Origin: Streptomyces zingiberis
Lineage (GTDB): Bacteria; Actinomycetota; Actinomycetes; Streptomycetales; Streptomycetaceae
Assembly (NCBI RefSeq): GCF_012034935.1
Contig: NZ_JAATEN010000001.1
Location: 124,001-188,000 of the forward strand
Length of the DNA: 64,000 nt
Direction: 5' to 3'
Shown: positions 53,105-62,259 of the stretch, piece by piece
Layout of the letters: each line of letters starts with the position of its first letter
Position numbering within the stretch: position 1 is the first letter of the stretch
Program-made: the position numbers and the translations under genes
Notes under the pieces: model-generated
Databases searched by the model: none
What the model was told of the DNA's origin: nothing
Seen by the model: only the letters and a program-made list of their open reading frames with translations

Positions 53105-53685
53105 GCACTCACTCCCAGGCAGTCTCGGAGCCGGATGAGACCGTCGCGCAGCCGGGTCTTGACGGTTCCCAGCGGTACGGACAGCTGTGCGGCCACCTCG
53201 CGGTAGGTCAAGCCCCGGTAGTAGGCCAGGGTCACCGACTGGTGTTGCAGTTCGGTGAGAGTACGCAGGCACCGGCGTACCTGTTCGCGTTCGAGCCGTG
53301 CCTCGACCTGCTCGGTCACCTCGTCGAACTCGGGCATCCGGTCGAGCAGGGCGGCTTTGTGGTCGCGGGCGGCGGAGGCGTCCGCCGAACGCACGCGGTC
53401 CACGGCGCGGCGGTGGGCCAGGGTCAGCACCCAGTTGATCACGCTCCCGCGGTCCTCGCGGTAGCGGGGAGCGGTGCGCCACACCTCGACGAGGACCTCC
53501 TGGGTGATCTCCTCGGACTGCGCCGGGTCGCGCAGGACGGCCCGGACCACGCCCATGACGGGGGAGGCCACGGCGTCGTAGAGGCTGCTGAAGGCCTCTT
53601 CGTCCCCGCGGGCAACCGCTTTCATCAGCTCCTGCAGGTCAGGTTGTGCCGACGGATTCTTCCCGATGTACACGGCTTCCGGCAT
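53101..53685 (-). CDS. sigK: ECF sigma factor, SigK type
   Basis: 194 residues. Region 2 carries DEEAFSSLYDAVASPVMGVV and QSEEITQEVLVEVWRTAPRY, and region 4 carries LTYREVAAQLSVPLGTVKTR. It groups by style and neighbours with SigK: the overlapping RskA anti-sigma, a fasciclin lipoprotein and a membrane molybdopterin enzyme next door recall the SigK regulon of mycobacteria (MPT70/MPT83 fasciclin proteins). ATG 53685 has GAAGG ten bases upstream; GTG 53718 is possible. The motif ATCCGGAGCGG lies upstream at 53724-53734. Confidence 0.9.
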   Translation of the reverse strand: MPEAVYIGKNPSAQPDLQELMKAVARGDEEAFSSLYDAVASPVMGVVRAVLRDPAQSEEITQEVLVEVWRTAPRYREDRGSVINWVLTLAHRRAVDRVRSADASAARDHKAALLDRMPEFDEVTEQVEARLEREQVRRCLRTLTELQHQSVTLAYYRGLTYREVAAQLSVPLGTVKTRLRDGLIRLRDCLGVSA

Positions 53686-54088
53686 GTGGTGGGCCCTTCC
53701 GCAACAGATGTCGTCCACTGGTGATCCGGAGCGGGGTGGACGACGGTTTGGTGCCTGTTGCCGGTCCGGAGCCGTCCCGACCCTTTCATGGGTCGCGGCA
53801 GCTGTGACCTGCGGGGACGAGGCCGTCCGCGGGACGGGAACGCGCCGGCCGGCAACGACCCCACCGGGAGGGCGCGTTCGGGCGGTGGAGAGGACCGGGG
53901 GCGGACGGAAGCACCCGAACGGCTCCCGCCCGCCCCCTCCCCCGGACCGGAGGGCCCGGTTCCGATTGCCGTCGCCGGCCCCGGGCCCCCCGGCGGCTCA
54001 TCCACCGGCGGAGGCCGGCGGGAGCCCGCGTCCATGGATCTCCATGGATCTCCATGGCTGTCCGCGGGTGACCGCCGGCTCAGCCGGT
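53686..54088. other. 403-base region between SigK and the fasciclin gene
   Basis: Holds the sigK promoter region and, at 54031-54058, a palindromic 10-bp repeat (TCCATGGATC twice, then TCCATGG). No gene recognised. Confidence 0.6.
54031..54058. repeat. 10-bp palindromic tandem repeat (TCCATGGATC)
   Basis: Two full copies and a partial third give CCATGG palindromes exactly one helical turn apart, 30-60 bases past the fasciclin stop. Confidence 0.85.
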
Positions 54089-54769
54089 TCAGCTCTTCGG
54101 CATCAGGACCGAGTCGATGATGTAGACGTTGGCGTTGGCGGTCTTGACGTTGCCGCAGACCACCTTCGCCTCGTCGTTCACCGTGTAGGACTCGCCGGAG
54201 CCGGAGGTGGTGATGTCCCCCTTCTCCAGCGTGGTGAAGGTGCCGTCGCCGAGGTCCTCGGGGGTGAGCTTCTCGCCCGTCACGTGGTAGGTGAGGATCT
54301 TGGTGAGCTGCTCCTTGTCGTTGAGCACCTTCTCCAGGTCGGCCTCCGGGATCTTGTCGAAGGCGTCGTTGGTCGGGGCGAAGACCGTGATGTCCTCCGC
54401 GCTGTTGAGCGTGTCGACCAGGCCGGCCTTCTTCACCGCGGTGACGAGGGTGGAGAGTTCCGGGTTGTTGGAGGCCGCGGTCGCCACCGGGTCCTTCGCC
54501 ATGCCGTCGAAGGAGCCCGCGCCGTCCTTCGGCACGGCGGAGCAGGCCGGGCCGAACTCCGCCATGCCCGCCATGTCGTCCGAGCCCTCGGCCTCCTCCG
54601 CGGGCGTCTCCTCGGCCTGGGTCTCCTCGGCCGCCGAGGTCCCCTTGGAGGACGAGTCGCCGCCGTCGTCCGACGAGCAGGCGGCCAGGCTCAGCGGCAG
54701 CACCGCGGCGGTGGTCACGGCGATCGCGGCACGGCGGAGACGGAGGGTGCGCTGGGACTTCGTGTTCAT
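54089..54769 (-). CDS. Fasciclin (FAS1) domain lipoprotein
   Basis: 226 residues. The signal peptide ends in the lipobox LAAC with Cys31 lipidated. An acidic linker (EETQAEETPAEEAEGSDD) precedes one FAS1 domain at about 85-226 with the family motifs ELSTLVTAVKKAGLVDTLNS, ITVFAPTNDAFDKIP, LTYHVTGEKLTPEDL and NVYIIDSVLMPKS. FAS1 proteins mediate adhesion; the homologues MPT70/MPT83 are SigK-dependent in mycobacteria. ATG 54769 has GAGGAG five bases upstream. On minus, CCATCC at 54824-54819 could be a SigK-like -35, but the -10 fit is weak. Confidence 0.94.
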   Translation of the reverse strand: MNTKSQRTLRLRRAAIAVTTAAVLPLSLAACSSDDGGDSSSKGTSAAEETQAEETPAEEAEGSDDMAGMAEFGPACSAVPKDGAGSFDGMAKDPVATAASNNPELSTLVTAVKKAGLVDTLNSAEDITVFAPTNDAFDKIPEADLEKVLNDKEQLTKILTYHVTGEKLTPEDLGDGTFTTLEKGDITTSGSGESYTVNDEAKVVCGNVKTANANVYIIDSVLMPKS

Positions 54770-54920
54770 CGTTGCTCCTCGGAGAAATCGGGAGAAAAGC
54801 GCGGCACGGACGCCGCTCGGATGGAGGTGGAGGTTGATCTGAAAGCGGTGGAGGTCGATCGGGGAGGGCTGGTTCGGAGGGGGAGGCTGCTGCGGAGGGC
54901 CGCCGCCGGGGCGGCGCGGG

Positions 54921-56696
54921 TCACTCGACGTTGACCACCACCGAGTGGTGGCCGGTGGCCCCGTCGGGGACGGTCGGGGCACGCCGCGCGGTCTGCGTCC
55001 CGCCGGTGCGGTCGGTCGCGCGGACGGTCAGGGTGTGGCTGCCGGGGGCCGCCTTCCAGGGGAAGGACCACTGCCGCCAGGTGTCGACGGTGTGCTCGGC
55101 GGCGAGGTCCGCCTCCCGCCAGGGGCCGTCGTCCACCCGCACCTCGACCTTGGCTATGCCGCGGCGCTGGGCCCAGGCGACGCCGGCGACCATCACGGTG
55201 CCCGCGGCGGGCCGGGCGAACGGCTTCGGGGTGTCGATCCGGGACTGGGTCTTGACCGGCGCCTCGCGGGCCCAGTCACGCCGGACCCAGTACACGTCGT
55301 AGGCGTCGAACGTGGTGAGCTCGATGTCCTCGATCCACTTGCAGGCGGACACGTAGCCGTAGAGGCCGGGCACCACCATGCGCACGGGGAAGCCGTGGTC
55401 GAAGGGGAGCGGCTCGCCGTTCATCCCGACGGCGAGCATCGCGTCCCGGCCGTCCATGACGTCCTCGACCGGCGTGCCGATCGTCATGCCGTCGACCGAG
55501 CGGGACACGAGCTGGTCGGCCGGGCCGCCCCGGGACGGGGGCCGCACTCCGCAGTCCTCGAGCAGTGCGGCCAGCCGGACGCCGATCCAGCGGGCGTTGC
55601 CCACGTAGGGCCCGCCGACCTCGTTGGATACGCAGGTGAGCGTGGTGTCCCGTTCGATCAGCTCGCGGCGGAGAAGATCGTCGAAGCCGAGGGTCAGGGG
55701 CCGGCGCACGCCCTGGCCGTGGATGCGCAGCCGCCAGGCCGTGGCGTCGACCCGCGGCACCTTCAGGGCGGTGTCCACCCGGTAGAAGTCGCCACCGGGG
55801 GTGAAGAAGGGACTCACACCGGGGACCTTGAGCCGGGCCCCGCGGGGGACGGGCGCGGCCCGGGAGGCCGGCGCGGGCAGGACGACGTCTTGGCGGGAGG
55901 CGGCGGCCTCACGGCCACGGGTGGAGCCGAGCACGCGGGCCGTCACCCCGGCGCCGGCCGACGCGGCGGCGGCCGCAGTGGCCGCCAGGACGAAGCCACG
56001 GCGGTCCCACTCCCCCTCGGCCCGGGGCGTTCCGGGGCCGGGGAGCGGGGTGCCCGGGTCGGTGGTGCCGGGGGTCTCAGGGGTTCCGGTGGCGCCGGAG
56101 GCGGCGGAGGCAGGGGCGGCGGCAGGCGGATGTCCGGGGCCGCGGGCCGGACCGTGGGGTTCGGCGGCACGCGGCTCGGCGGTACGCGGCTCGGCGGTGC
56201 CGTCCTCCGTCGTCCCGCCGTCCGCCCGCCGGGCCAGGAGCCGGCCGGCCAGGCCGTACAGCGTCACCGCGCCGGCCACGGCGCCCGCGGCGGACGGCAG
56301 GATGTCGGCCCACCCCGCCGCGTCCGGGCGGCCGAGCGCCGCCACCCCGCCGACGGCGCCGAACAGCAGGACCCCGCCCGCCGCCACCCGGCGGTGACGG
56401 AGCGCCAGGGCGCCGAGGACCGCCGCCGCCACGGCGATCACGGTCACCATGCCGATCTGCAGGACCAGTTTGTCGTCGGTGCCGAACTGACGGATCGCCC
56501 AGTCCTTCACCGCGGCGGGCGTACCGTCGATCGCCGACGAGCCGACGGCCACGAGCGGACCGGTCTGGGACCGCGCCGCGGCCACCAGTTCGGCGGCGGA
56601 CAGCGCCGCGCCGCCGGCGAGCAGCCCGCTGAGCGCGGCCAGTGCCCGCCGCGGCCGGCCGCCGCCGTGTCCGGAACCCTCTCGATCTCGTCTCAC
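54921..56696 (-). CDS. Membrane-anchored molybdopterin-dependent oxidoreductase (sulfite-oxidase fold)
   Basis: 591 residues. Four N-terminal membrane helices (for example LVLQIGMVTVIAVAAAVLGA and VAAGGVLLFGAVGGVAAL) and a Pro/Gly/Glu linker precede a Tat-like DRRGFVLAATAAAAAS. The catalytic Moco domain has the molybdenum-ligand Cys355 in LTCVSNEVGG, HGFPVRMVVPGLYGYVSACK and the Mo-co dimerisation domain VAWAQRRGIAKVEVRVDDG. It resembles YedY/sulfite-oxidase-type enzymes that repair or reduce oxidised outside targets. GTG 56696 has only a weak ribosome-binding site. ATCCGGAGCGG upstream is shared with sigK. Confidence 0.9.
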   Translation of the reverse strand: MRRDREGSGHGGGRPRRALAALSGLLAGGAALSAAELVAAARSQTGPLVAVGSSAIDGTPAAVKDWAIRQFGTDDKLVLQIGMVTVIAVAAAVLGALALRHRRVAAGGVLLFGAVGGVAALGRPDAAGWADILPSAAGAVAGAVTLYGLAGRLLARRADGGTTEDGTAEPRTAEPRAAEPHGPARGPGHPPAAAPASAASGATGTPETPGTTDPGTPLPGPGTPRAEGEWDRRGFVLAATAAAAASAGAGVTARVLGSTRGREAAASRQDVVLPAPASRAAPVPRGARLKVPGVSPFFTPGGDFYRVDTALKVPRVDATAWRLRIHGQGVRRPLTLGFDDLLRRELIERDTTLTCVSNEVGGPYVGNARWIGVRLAALLEDCGVRPPSRGGPADQLVSRSVDGMTIGTPVEDVMDGRDAMLAVGMNGEPLPFDHGFPVRMVVPGLYGYVSACKWIEDIELTTFDAYDVYWVRRDWAREAPVKTQSRIDTPKPFARPAAGTVMVAGVAWAQRRGIAKVEVRVDDGPWREADLAAEHTVDTWRQWSFPWKAAPGSHTLTVRATDRTGGTQTARRAPTVPDGATGHHSVVVNVE

Positions 56697-56880
56697 GTGG
56701 GGAATCCGGAGCGGCGGTGCGGAGCGGATTGGTGCGATCTCCGGGAAAAACCGCAGGACGAAAGGTGCCTCCGGGACCAATCCGCGGAGGCCCCGGCTAC
56801 GGATCACCCGGGTCGCGTCACCCCGTCACCAGGCCGCTCACGCGCGGGGCACCGGCGGTCCGGCCGGCCCCGGGCGCCCC

Positions 56881-57636
56881 TCAGGCCCGGTAGGTGCGCA
56901 GCCAGCGGGCACGGTGGCGGGCGTCGCCCTGCCCCGTGCCGTTCAGGCCGACGAGACGCTGCAGCGAGGTGCCGCCGTTCCACAGGCCGAGGTGGTCGCG
57001 GTGGACCGCGAGGATCCCGTGGCGCACGGCGAAGGCCTCAGAGGGACCGCTGAAACGGGTGGTGGTGACGAACACGGCCAGGTCGGCACCGAAGTGCACC
57101 TGCGCGCCGAGCAGATCCCGGACCTCACGGCTGGCGATGGCGCCCCGGCCGGGGGCGTACCGCTTGCACTGGATCACCATGGTCCGCCCGTCGGGGAGCC
57201 GGCCGAGGACGTCCGCGCCGTTGTCCCCGCTGCCGCCCACGCGCCGGACCTCCGTGCAGCCGTCCCGGCGGCAGAGCGCCGCGACCAGCTCCTCGAACTC
57301 GCCTCCGGACATCCGGTCGATCTCCGTGAGCGTCCGGTGGCCGGCCCGGATCGCGTCCTCCTCACGCCACCGGCGGTCGCCGCGGCGCGCCGACCGGTCG
57401 GTGCGCCACAGCCACCATCCGCCGGCGCCGACGGCCCCGAGCACGAGGGCGAGCAGGAGATAGGGCCAGACCTCCGACCAGTACGCCACCAGCGGGACGA
57501 GTGCCGACGCGCCGGACCACAGCGCCGCGTCCCGGCGTCGCACGCGCGCCGGCCGCTGCCGCCACCGCTGTTGCCGCCCTTGTGCCTTCCGCTGCCGCCG
57601 CCGGGCGGGTGAACCGTGCCCGCGTCGTCCGGCCAT
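56881..57636 (-). CDS. Mrr-type restriction endonuclease-like membrane protein
   Basis: 251 residues. A basic Arg/Gln-rich N-terminus and two membrane helices at about 42-78 (SGASALVPLVAYWSEVWPYL and LLALVLGAVGAGGWWLW) precede the nuclease domain. That domain has the PD-(D/E)xK elements E113 (GGEFEELVAAL), D142 (GADV) and Q156-x-K158 (VIQCKRYAPG). This is the Mrr_cat fold that cuts modified DNA, but membrane-linked relatives are abundant in actinomycetes and may act in quality control rather than restriction (inference). Confidence 0.88.
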   Translation of the reverse strand: MAGRRGHGSPARRRQRKAQGRQQRWRQRPARVRRRDAALWSGASALVPLVAYWSEVWPYLLLALVLGAVGAGGWWLWRTDRSARRGDRRWREEDAIRAGHRTLTEIDRMSGGEFEELVAALCRRDGCTEVRRVGGSGDNGADVLGRLPDGRTMVIQCKRYAPGRGAIASREVRDLLGAQVHFGADLAVFVTTTRFSGPSEAFAVRHGILAVHRDHLGLWNGGTSLQRLVGLNGTGQGDARHRARWLRTYRA

Positions 57637-57989
57637 GCCGATGCCCCTTCTCCCGCGCTCCTCCGCGCACTCCCGTGTTCCGCCGTGCCGCGTCGCGTTC
57701 CGCCGTGCTCCGGGCCGGGACGCCCCGTCGCAATCTCCGCCCCGCGTCCGCCGCGCCGCCCGCGCGCGGGCCGTCGTCCGTGGGAGGTGCAGTCTGGGAG
57801 GCGGGTGCCCCGGAGCGGAAGGGTGCCCGCGGGGGCCGGCCGAAATCCGGCCAGTGGTCCATTACCGAACGGTCATACGACCGTCGGCGGGCAAGCCCTC
57901 CTCGGAGAAGGACCGTTCACCGGTGCCGGAAGCGAGCCGCGTCCCGGCCCGCCCGCACACTCCGCCCCGGCGCGGGTAGCCGGTCCGCC
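57637..57989. other. 353-base divergent region, nothing recognised
   Basis: Promoter region between the Mrr-like gene and the DUF72 gene. G/C-rich, without clear boxes or repeats. Confidence 0.5.
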
Positions 57990-58937
57990 ATGGGCGACAT
58001 CCTTGTGGGCACCTGCTCCTGGACGGACCGGGCGCTGCTCGCCGCGGGCTGGTACCCACCGGGCCGGCGGGACGCGGAAGGGCGGCTCCGCCACTACGCC
58101 GAGCAGTTCCCGGTGGTCGAGGTCGACGCCTCGTACTACGCGCTGCCGAGCCGCCGGAACAGCGCGCTGTGGGCCGAGCGCACCCCACCCGGCTTCCGCT
58201 TCGACGTCAAGGCGTTCTCCCTGCTGACGGGGCATCCGACACGGTCCGGCGCGCTCCCCGCCGAACTGCGTCCGGCGCTGCCCCGGCAGCGCGGGCACGG
58301 CCCGGCGGACGCGGACCCGGCGCTGCTGGACGAGGTCTGGCGGCGGTTCGCCGAGGCGCTGGAGCCGTTGCGCGCGGCGGACCGGCTGGGCAGCGTGCTG
58401 TTCCAGTTCCCGCCGTGGTTCGCGCCGGGTCCGCACGCGGAGACGGCGCTCCGCGCCTGCGCCGAACGGACCGCGGGCTGGCCGGTCTCGGTGGAGTTCC
58501 GTCATCCGGACTGGTGGCAGGAGGAGCGGTACGGCGCCACGGCGGCCCTGCTCGGCGAGCTGGACCTGACGGCGGTGGCGGTGGACACGGCCCAGGGGCT
58601 CCCCGGCTCCCTCCGGCCGGTCACCCCGGTGACCACGCGGCGGCTGGGCGTGGTCCGCTTCCACGGCCGCAGCCGGGAATGGCGGACCGGGGGCAAGGAG
58701 GACCGCTTCCGGCACCGTTACACGGAGGACGAACTGACGGCGTGGCTACCGGGGGTGCGACGCATGGCCGAGCGGACCGATCTGCTCCACGTGCTGTTCA
58801 ACACCTGCTGCGGCGACGCCGCCGTGACGGCCGCGGCGTCGATGCGGGACCTCCTCGGCCTGCCGGCCGGGGTCCGGCGACGGACCGGGAACGGCGTCGA
58901 GGGGGCGATGGATCCGCGCGGCGGCGGCAGGGGCTGA
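57990..58937 (+). CDS. DUF72 domain-containing protein
   Basis: 315 residues with a TIM-barrel DUF72 domain: GTCSWTDRALLAAGWYPPGR, FPVVEVDASYYALPSRRN, GFRFDVKAFSLLTGH, FRHPDWW and VRFHGRSREWRTGG. Enzymatic role unknown; the family is widespread and structurally nuclease- or deaminase-like by fold only. The ATG at 57990 lacks a strong ribosome-binding site, but the homology begins at its third residue. No operon partner on its strand. Confidence 0.9.
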   Translation: MGDILVGTCSWTDRALLAAGWYPPGRRDAEGRLRHYAEQFPVVEVDASYYALPSRRNSALWAERTPPGFRFDVKAFSLLTGHPTRSGALPAELRPALPRQRGHGPADADPALLDEVWRRFAEALEPLRAADRLGSVLFQFPPWFAPGPHAETALRACAERTAGWPVSVEFRHPDWWQEERYGATAALLGELDLTAVAVDTAQGLPGSLRPVTPVTTRRLGVVRFHGRSREWRTGGKEDRFRHRYTEDELTAWLPGVRRMAERTDLLHVLFNTCCGDAAVTAAASMRDLLGLPAGVRRRTGNGVEGAMDPRGGGRG

Positions 58938-59195
58938 CCGGCCCGGCGTGACGCGCGGGCGGCTGTTCCGGGGTCCGGCGGAAACGGCCGGTTGTGCACC
59001 GGCGCGGCGGTCTGCCGAGCGGCGCGCCACCGCGCTTCCGCGCCCCGAGCCGCGGGTCCGGCCGGGCCCGCCCGGTGGTGCCGGGTACGCGGGGTCCACC
59101 GGGTGCACAGGGTCCGCCGGGTGCACAGGGTCCGACGCGTCCCCCGCCTGCGCCGAGTACGCCGCCGGCACGGCGTGCCCGCCGGTCCTTGGCGT

Positions 59196-62036
59196 TCAAG
59201 CGGCTTCCGCGCGCCCCTCGCCGCTTCCGGTCCGCCCCTCGCCGGTCCCGGTCCGCCCCTCGCCGGTCCCGGTCCGCCCCTCGCCGGTCCCGGCCTGCCG
59301 GTCGCCGGTTCCGGTTCCGGTTCCGGTTCCGGTCCGCCGGCTTCCCGCCTCTCGCGGCTCCGCGCGGTGGCCTCGCCGCCCACCGCCCCGGCCGCCCGGC
59401 CGGCCCGCGCCACGGCCACCGGCCACCCGGTCCCCGTCCTCCGTCGCGCCCCGTGCCCCGGGCCTCCGCTCCGCCCGGTCCCCTTCCCTCCGCCCCGCCG
59501 CCGTTCCCCGGTCCTCTCGTTCCGCCCGGGCCACGTGCTCCTTGACGGCCAGAAAGCTGTCGGGCGTGACGGAGATCGAGTCGATACCCGCGGCCACCAG
59601 GAAACGGGCGAAGTCCGGGTCGTCGCTGGGCCGCTGGCCGCAGAGCCCCGCCTTCCGCCCCTTACGGTGGGCCACCTCGATCAGATGCTCGATCGAACGG
59701 GTGACGGACGGGTCACGCTCGTCGAACTCCTGTGCCAGCAGCTCCGAGTCGCGGTCGATGCCGAGGGTGAGCTGGGTGAGGTCGTTGCTTCCGACCGAGA
59801 AGCCGTCGAAGCGGTCGGCGAACTCCTCCGCCAGCACGATGTTGGAGGGGATCTCCGCCATCACGTAGACCTCCAGTCCACCGCGGCTGCCGTCCCCCCG
59901 CTCGCCCCCGGCCCGTGGGCCGCCGCGCCCGTCGCCGCCGTTGCGCCCCCCGCTCCCGCGGGCGAGCCCGTGCTCCGCCAGGGTGGCCAGGACCCGGTCG
60001 GCCTCGTCCAGGGTGCGGCAGAAGGGGATCATGACGACGGTGTTGGTCAGCCCCATCTCCTCGCGCACCCGGCGCACCGCGCGGCATTCGAGCGCGAAGC
60101 CCTCCCGGTAGCCGTCGCTGTCGTAGCGGGAGGCGCCGCGCCAGCCCAGCATCGGGTTCTCCTCGCCGGGTTCGAAGGGCCCGCCACCGATCAGCTTGGC
60201 GTACTCGTTGGTCTTGAAGTCGCTCATCCGGACGATCACCGGCTTCGGCCACCAGGCGGCGGCGATGCGGGCGATGCCGTACGCGAGCCGGTCCACGAAG
60301 TAACGGGTCTTGTCCGGGTAGCCGCGGGTGAGTTCCTCGATCCGCTCCCGGGCCTCGCGGTGCTCGGGAGCGTCCGCCAGCGCCTCGGGATGGATCAGGG
60401 CCAGCGGGTGAATCTTGATGTGGTTGTTGACGACGAACTCCATCCGGGCGAGCCCCACCCCGTCCGCCGGCAACCGCCACCAGCGGAAGGCGGCCGACGG
60501 GTTGGCGAGGTTGAGCATCACCCGGGTGCGCGTCCGTTCGATGCGGTCGAGGGCGATCTCGCGCTCCTCGTAGTCCACGGCGCCCGCGTAGACCCGGCCC
60601 TCCTCCCCCTCCGCGCAGGAGACCGTCACCTCCTGCCCGTCGTGGAGCCCGGCGGTGGCGCCGCCCGTGCCGACGACGGCCGGGAGGCCCAGCTCGCGGC
60701 TGACGATGGCGGCGTGCGAGGTGCGTCCGCCGCGGTCGGTCACGATGGCCGCCGCGCGCTTCATGATCGGCTCCCAGTCGGGGTCGGTCGCGCCGGTGAC
60801 CAGCACCGACCCGTCCTCGAACGCGGCGATATCCCGGGCGCTGCGCAGCCGGCAGACCCGTCCGGTGGCGACGGCGTCACCGACGGCGAGCCCGGTGACC
60901 AGCGGCCGGCCCTCGCCGGTGAGCCGGTACGAGCGCAGGGTCGCGGCCTCCTTGCTCTTGCGGGCCTGCACGGTCTCGGGGCGGGCCTGGACGACGGACA
61001 GCTCGCCCGTGCGGCCGTCCTTGGCCCACTCCAGGTCCATCGGGCAGCCGTAGTGCTCCTCCACGGCCACCGCCCACTCGGCCAGGGTCAGGATCTCGTC
61101 CTCGGTGAGCACACAGGAGGACCGTTCCGCCGCCGAGGTCGCCACCTCCTCGGTCGGATCCCCGCCCGGGCCGCCCCCGCCGTCCGCATAGACGATCTTG
61201 CTCTGTTTGCCGCCGGCCGTCCGGGAGATCACCGGCCTGCACCCGGCCCGGCCCAGCAGCGGCTTGAAGACCAGGTACTCGTCGGGGTCCACCCGCCCCG
61301 AGACCACCGATTCGCCGAGCCCGTAGGCGGCGTTGACCAGGACGACGCGGGGAAAGCCGCTGTCGGTGTCGAGGGTGAACATCACCCCGGCGCCGGCCAG
61401 GTCGGAGCGGACCATCTCCTGGACCCCCACCGAGAGCGCCACCCGGAGATGGTCGAAACCGTGTTCCTCCCGGTAGTTGATCGCCCGGTCGGTGAAGAGC
61501 GAGGCGTAGCAGCGGCGGCAGGCATCCAGCAGCCGCTCCTCACCGGTGATGCCCAGGAAGGTCTCCTGCTGGCCCGCGAAGCTGGCCTCGGGCAGGTCCT
61601 CGGCGGTGGCGCTGGAGCGGACGGCGACGTCGGGGTCCGTCCGTCCGAGCCGGGCGGCGAGCTGCCGGTAGGCCGCCGTCACCTCCTCCGCGAGCCCTTG
61701 CGGCAGTGCGGTGGCGAGGATCAGCTCCCGGATCTCGCGTCCGGTCTCCGCCAGGGGCGCGCCGGCGTGGAGGGCGTCGATCCGCTCCCGGACGGCGTCC
61801 CGCAGCCCGCCGGTGCCCAGGAACTCCTCGTAGGCCGCCGCGGTGGTGGCGAAGCCGATGGGCACCCGCACCCCGCGGGCGGTGAGGTTCGCGGTCATCT
61901 CGCCGAGGGACGCGTTCTTGCCTCCGACGACGGGGACGTCGGAGGAGGTGAGGTCCTCGAACCGGAGCACCCTCGGCCGGGTGGTGCGATCCGTCCGGCC
62001 GGCGCGTCCGGCCCGGTCGCCTTCCTGAAGGCCCAT
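59196..62036 (-). CDS. ppsA: Phosphoenolpyruvate synthase
   Basis: 946 residues. Converts pyruvate and ATP to phosphoenolpyruvate, AMP and phosphate for gluconeogenesis. The order is N-terminal ATP-binding PPDK_N domain (VVGGKNASLGEM, VRSSATAEDLPEASFAGQQE), the phosphohistidine domain with His441 (GGRTSHAAIVSRELGLPAV), and the PEP-binding barrel with EIPSNIVLAEEFADRF and Cys799 (GLCGQRP). Two oddities: a Gly/Arg/Asp-rich insertion of about 30 residues inside the barrel, and a C-terminal tail of about 100 residues ending in GEGRTGT repeats. ATG 62036 has a weak ribosome-binding site. Confidence 0.93.
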   Translation of the reverse strand: MGLQEGDRAGRAGRTDRTTRPRVLRFEDLTSSDVPVVGGKNASLGEMTANLTARGVRVPIGFATTAAAYEEFLGTGGLRDAVRERIDALHAGAPLAETGREIRELILATALPQGLAEEVTAAYRQLAARLGRTDPDVAVRSSATAEDLPEASFAGQQETFLGITGEERLLDACRRCYASLFTDRAINYREEHGFDHLRVALSVGVQEMVRSDLAGAGVMFTLDTDSGFPRVVLVNAAYGLGESVVSGRVDPDEYLVFKPLLGRAGCRPVISRTAGGKQSKIVYADGGGGPGGDPTEEVATSAAERSSCVLTEDEILTLAEWAVAVEEHYGCPMDLEWAKDGRTGELSVVQARPETVQARKSKEAATLRSYRLTGEGRPLVTGLAVGDAVATGRVCRLRSARDIAAFEDGSVLVTGATDPDWEPIMKRAAAIVTDRGGRTSHAAIVSRELGLPAVVGTGGATAGLHDGQEVTVSCAEGEEGRVYAGAVDYEEREIALDRIERTRTRVMLNLANPSAAFRWWRLPADGVGLARMEFVVNNHIKIHPLALIHPEALADAPEHREARERIEELTRGYPDKTRYFVDRLAYGIARIAAAWWPKPVIVRMSDFKTNEYAKLIGGGPFEPGEENPMLGWRGASRYDSDGYREGFALECRAVRRVREEMGLTNTVVMIPFCRTLDEADRVLATLAEHGLARGSGGRNGGDGRGGPRAGGERGDGSRGGLEVYVMAEIPSNIVLAEEFADRFDGFSVGSNDLTQLTLGIDRDSELLAQEFDERDPSVTRSIEHLIEVAHRKGRKAGLCGQRPSDDPDFARFLVAAGIDSISVTPDSFLAVKEHVARAEREDRGTAAGRREGDRAERRPGARGATEDGDRVAGGRGAGRPGGRGGGRRGHRAEPREAGSRRTGTGTGTGTGDRQAGTGEGRTGTGEGRTGTGEGRTGSGEGRAEAA
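59209..59334. repeat. Tandem 21-bp and 6-bp repeats inside ppsA 3' end
   Basis: About four units of a 21-base repeat starting TCCGCCCCTCGCCGG are followed by a GGTTCC run at 59306-59332. They encode the TGTGTG and EGRTGTG tail of PEP synthase, so repeat number alters protein length by seven residues per unit. Confidence 0.85.
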
Positions 62037-62259
62037 GGCGCCCGGGTAGCCCGGCAGGGTGGGGCGAAACCGGCGCAGATTCTCCGAAAATCCCGAATCG
62101 CTCCGAATCTTCTCCAAAACCTCCGAAAGCCGCCGTCCCGGACGGACGCGCCCGGCTCGCCCGCCGGAGCGGGCTCCACCAGGCTGGACGGCGGAGAACT
62201 CCGCACAGCCGTTTCCCGCACCACGCACCAGCACCAGCACCACGCACCCGGGAGGGCAC

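Noticed and set aside
54819..54824. SigK -35 box CCATCC ahead of the fasciclin gene
   Set aside because: The expected CGTT-like -10 at 16-17 bases is not present and the motif is absent upstream of sigK, so it is not listed as a promoter.
59209..59334. Possible CRISPR-like or regulatory repeat
   Set aside because: The repeats have no unique spacers and lie in frame inside the 3' end of ppsA.
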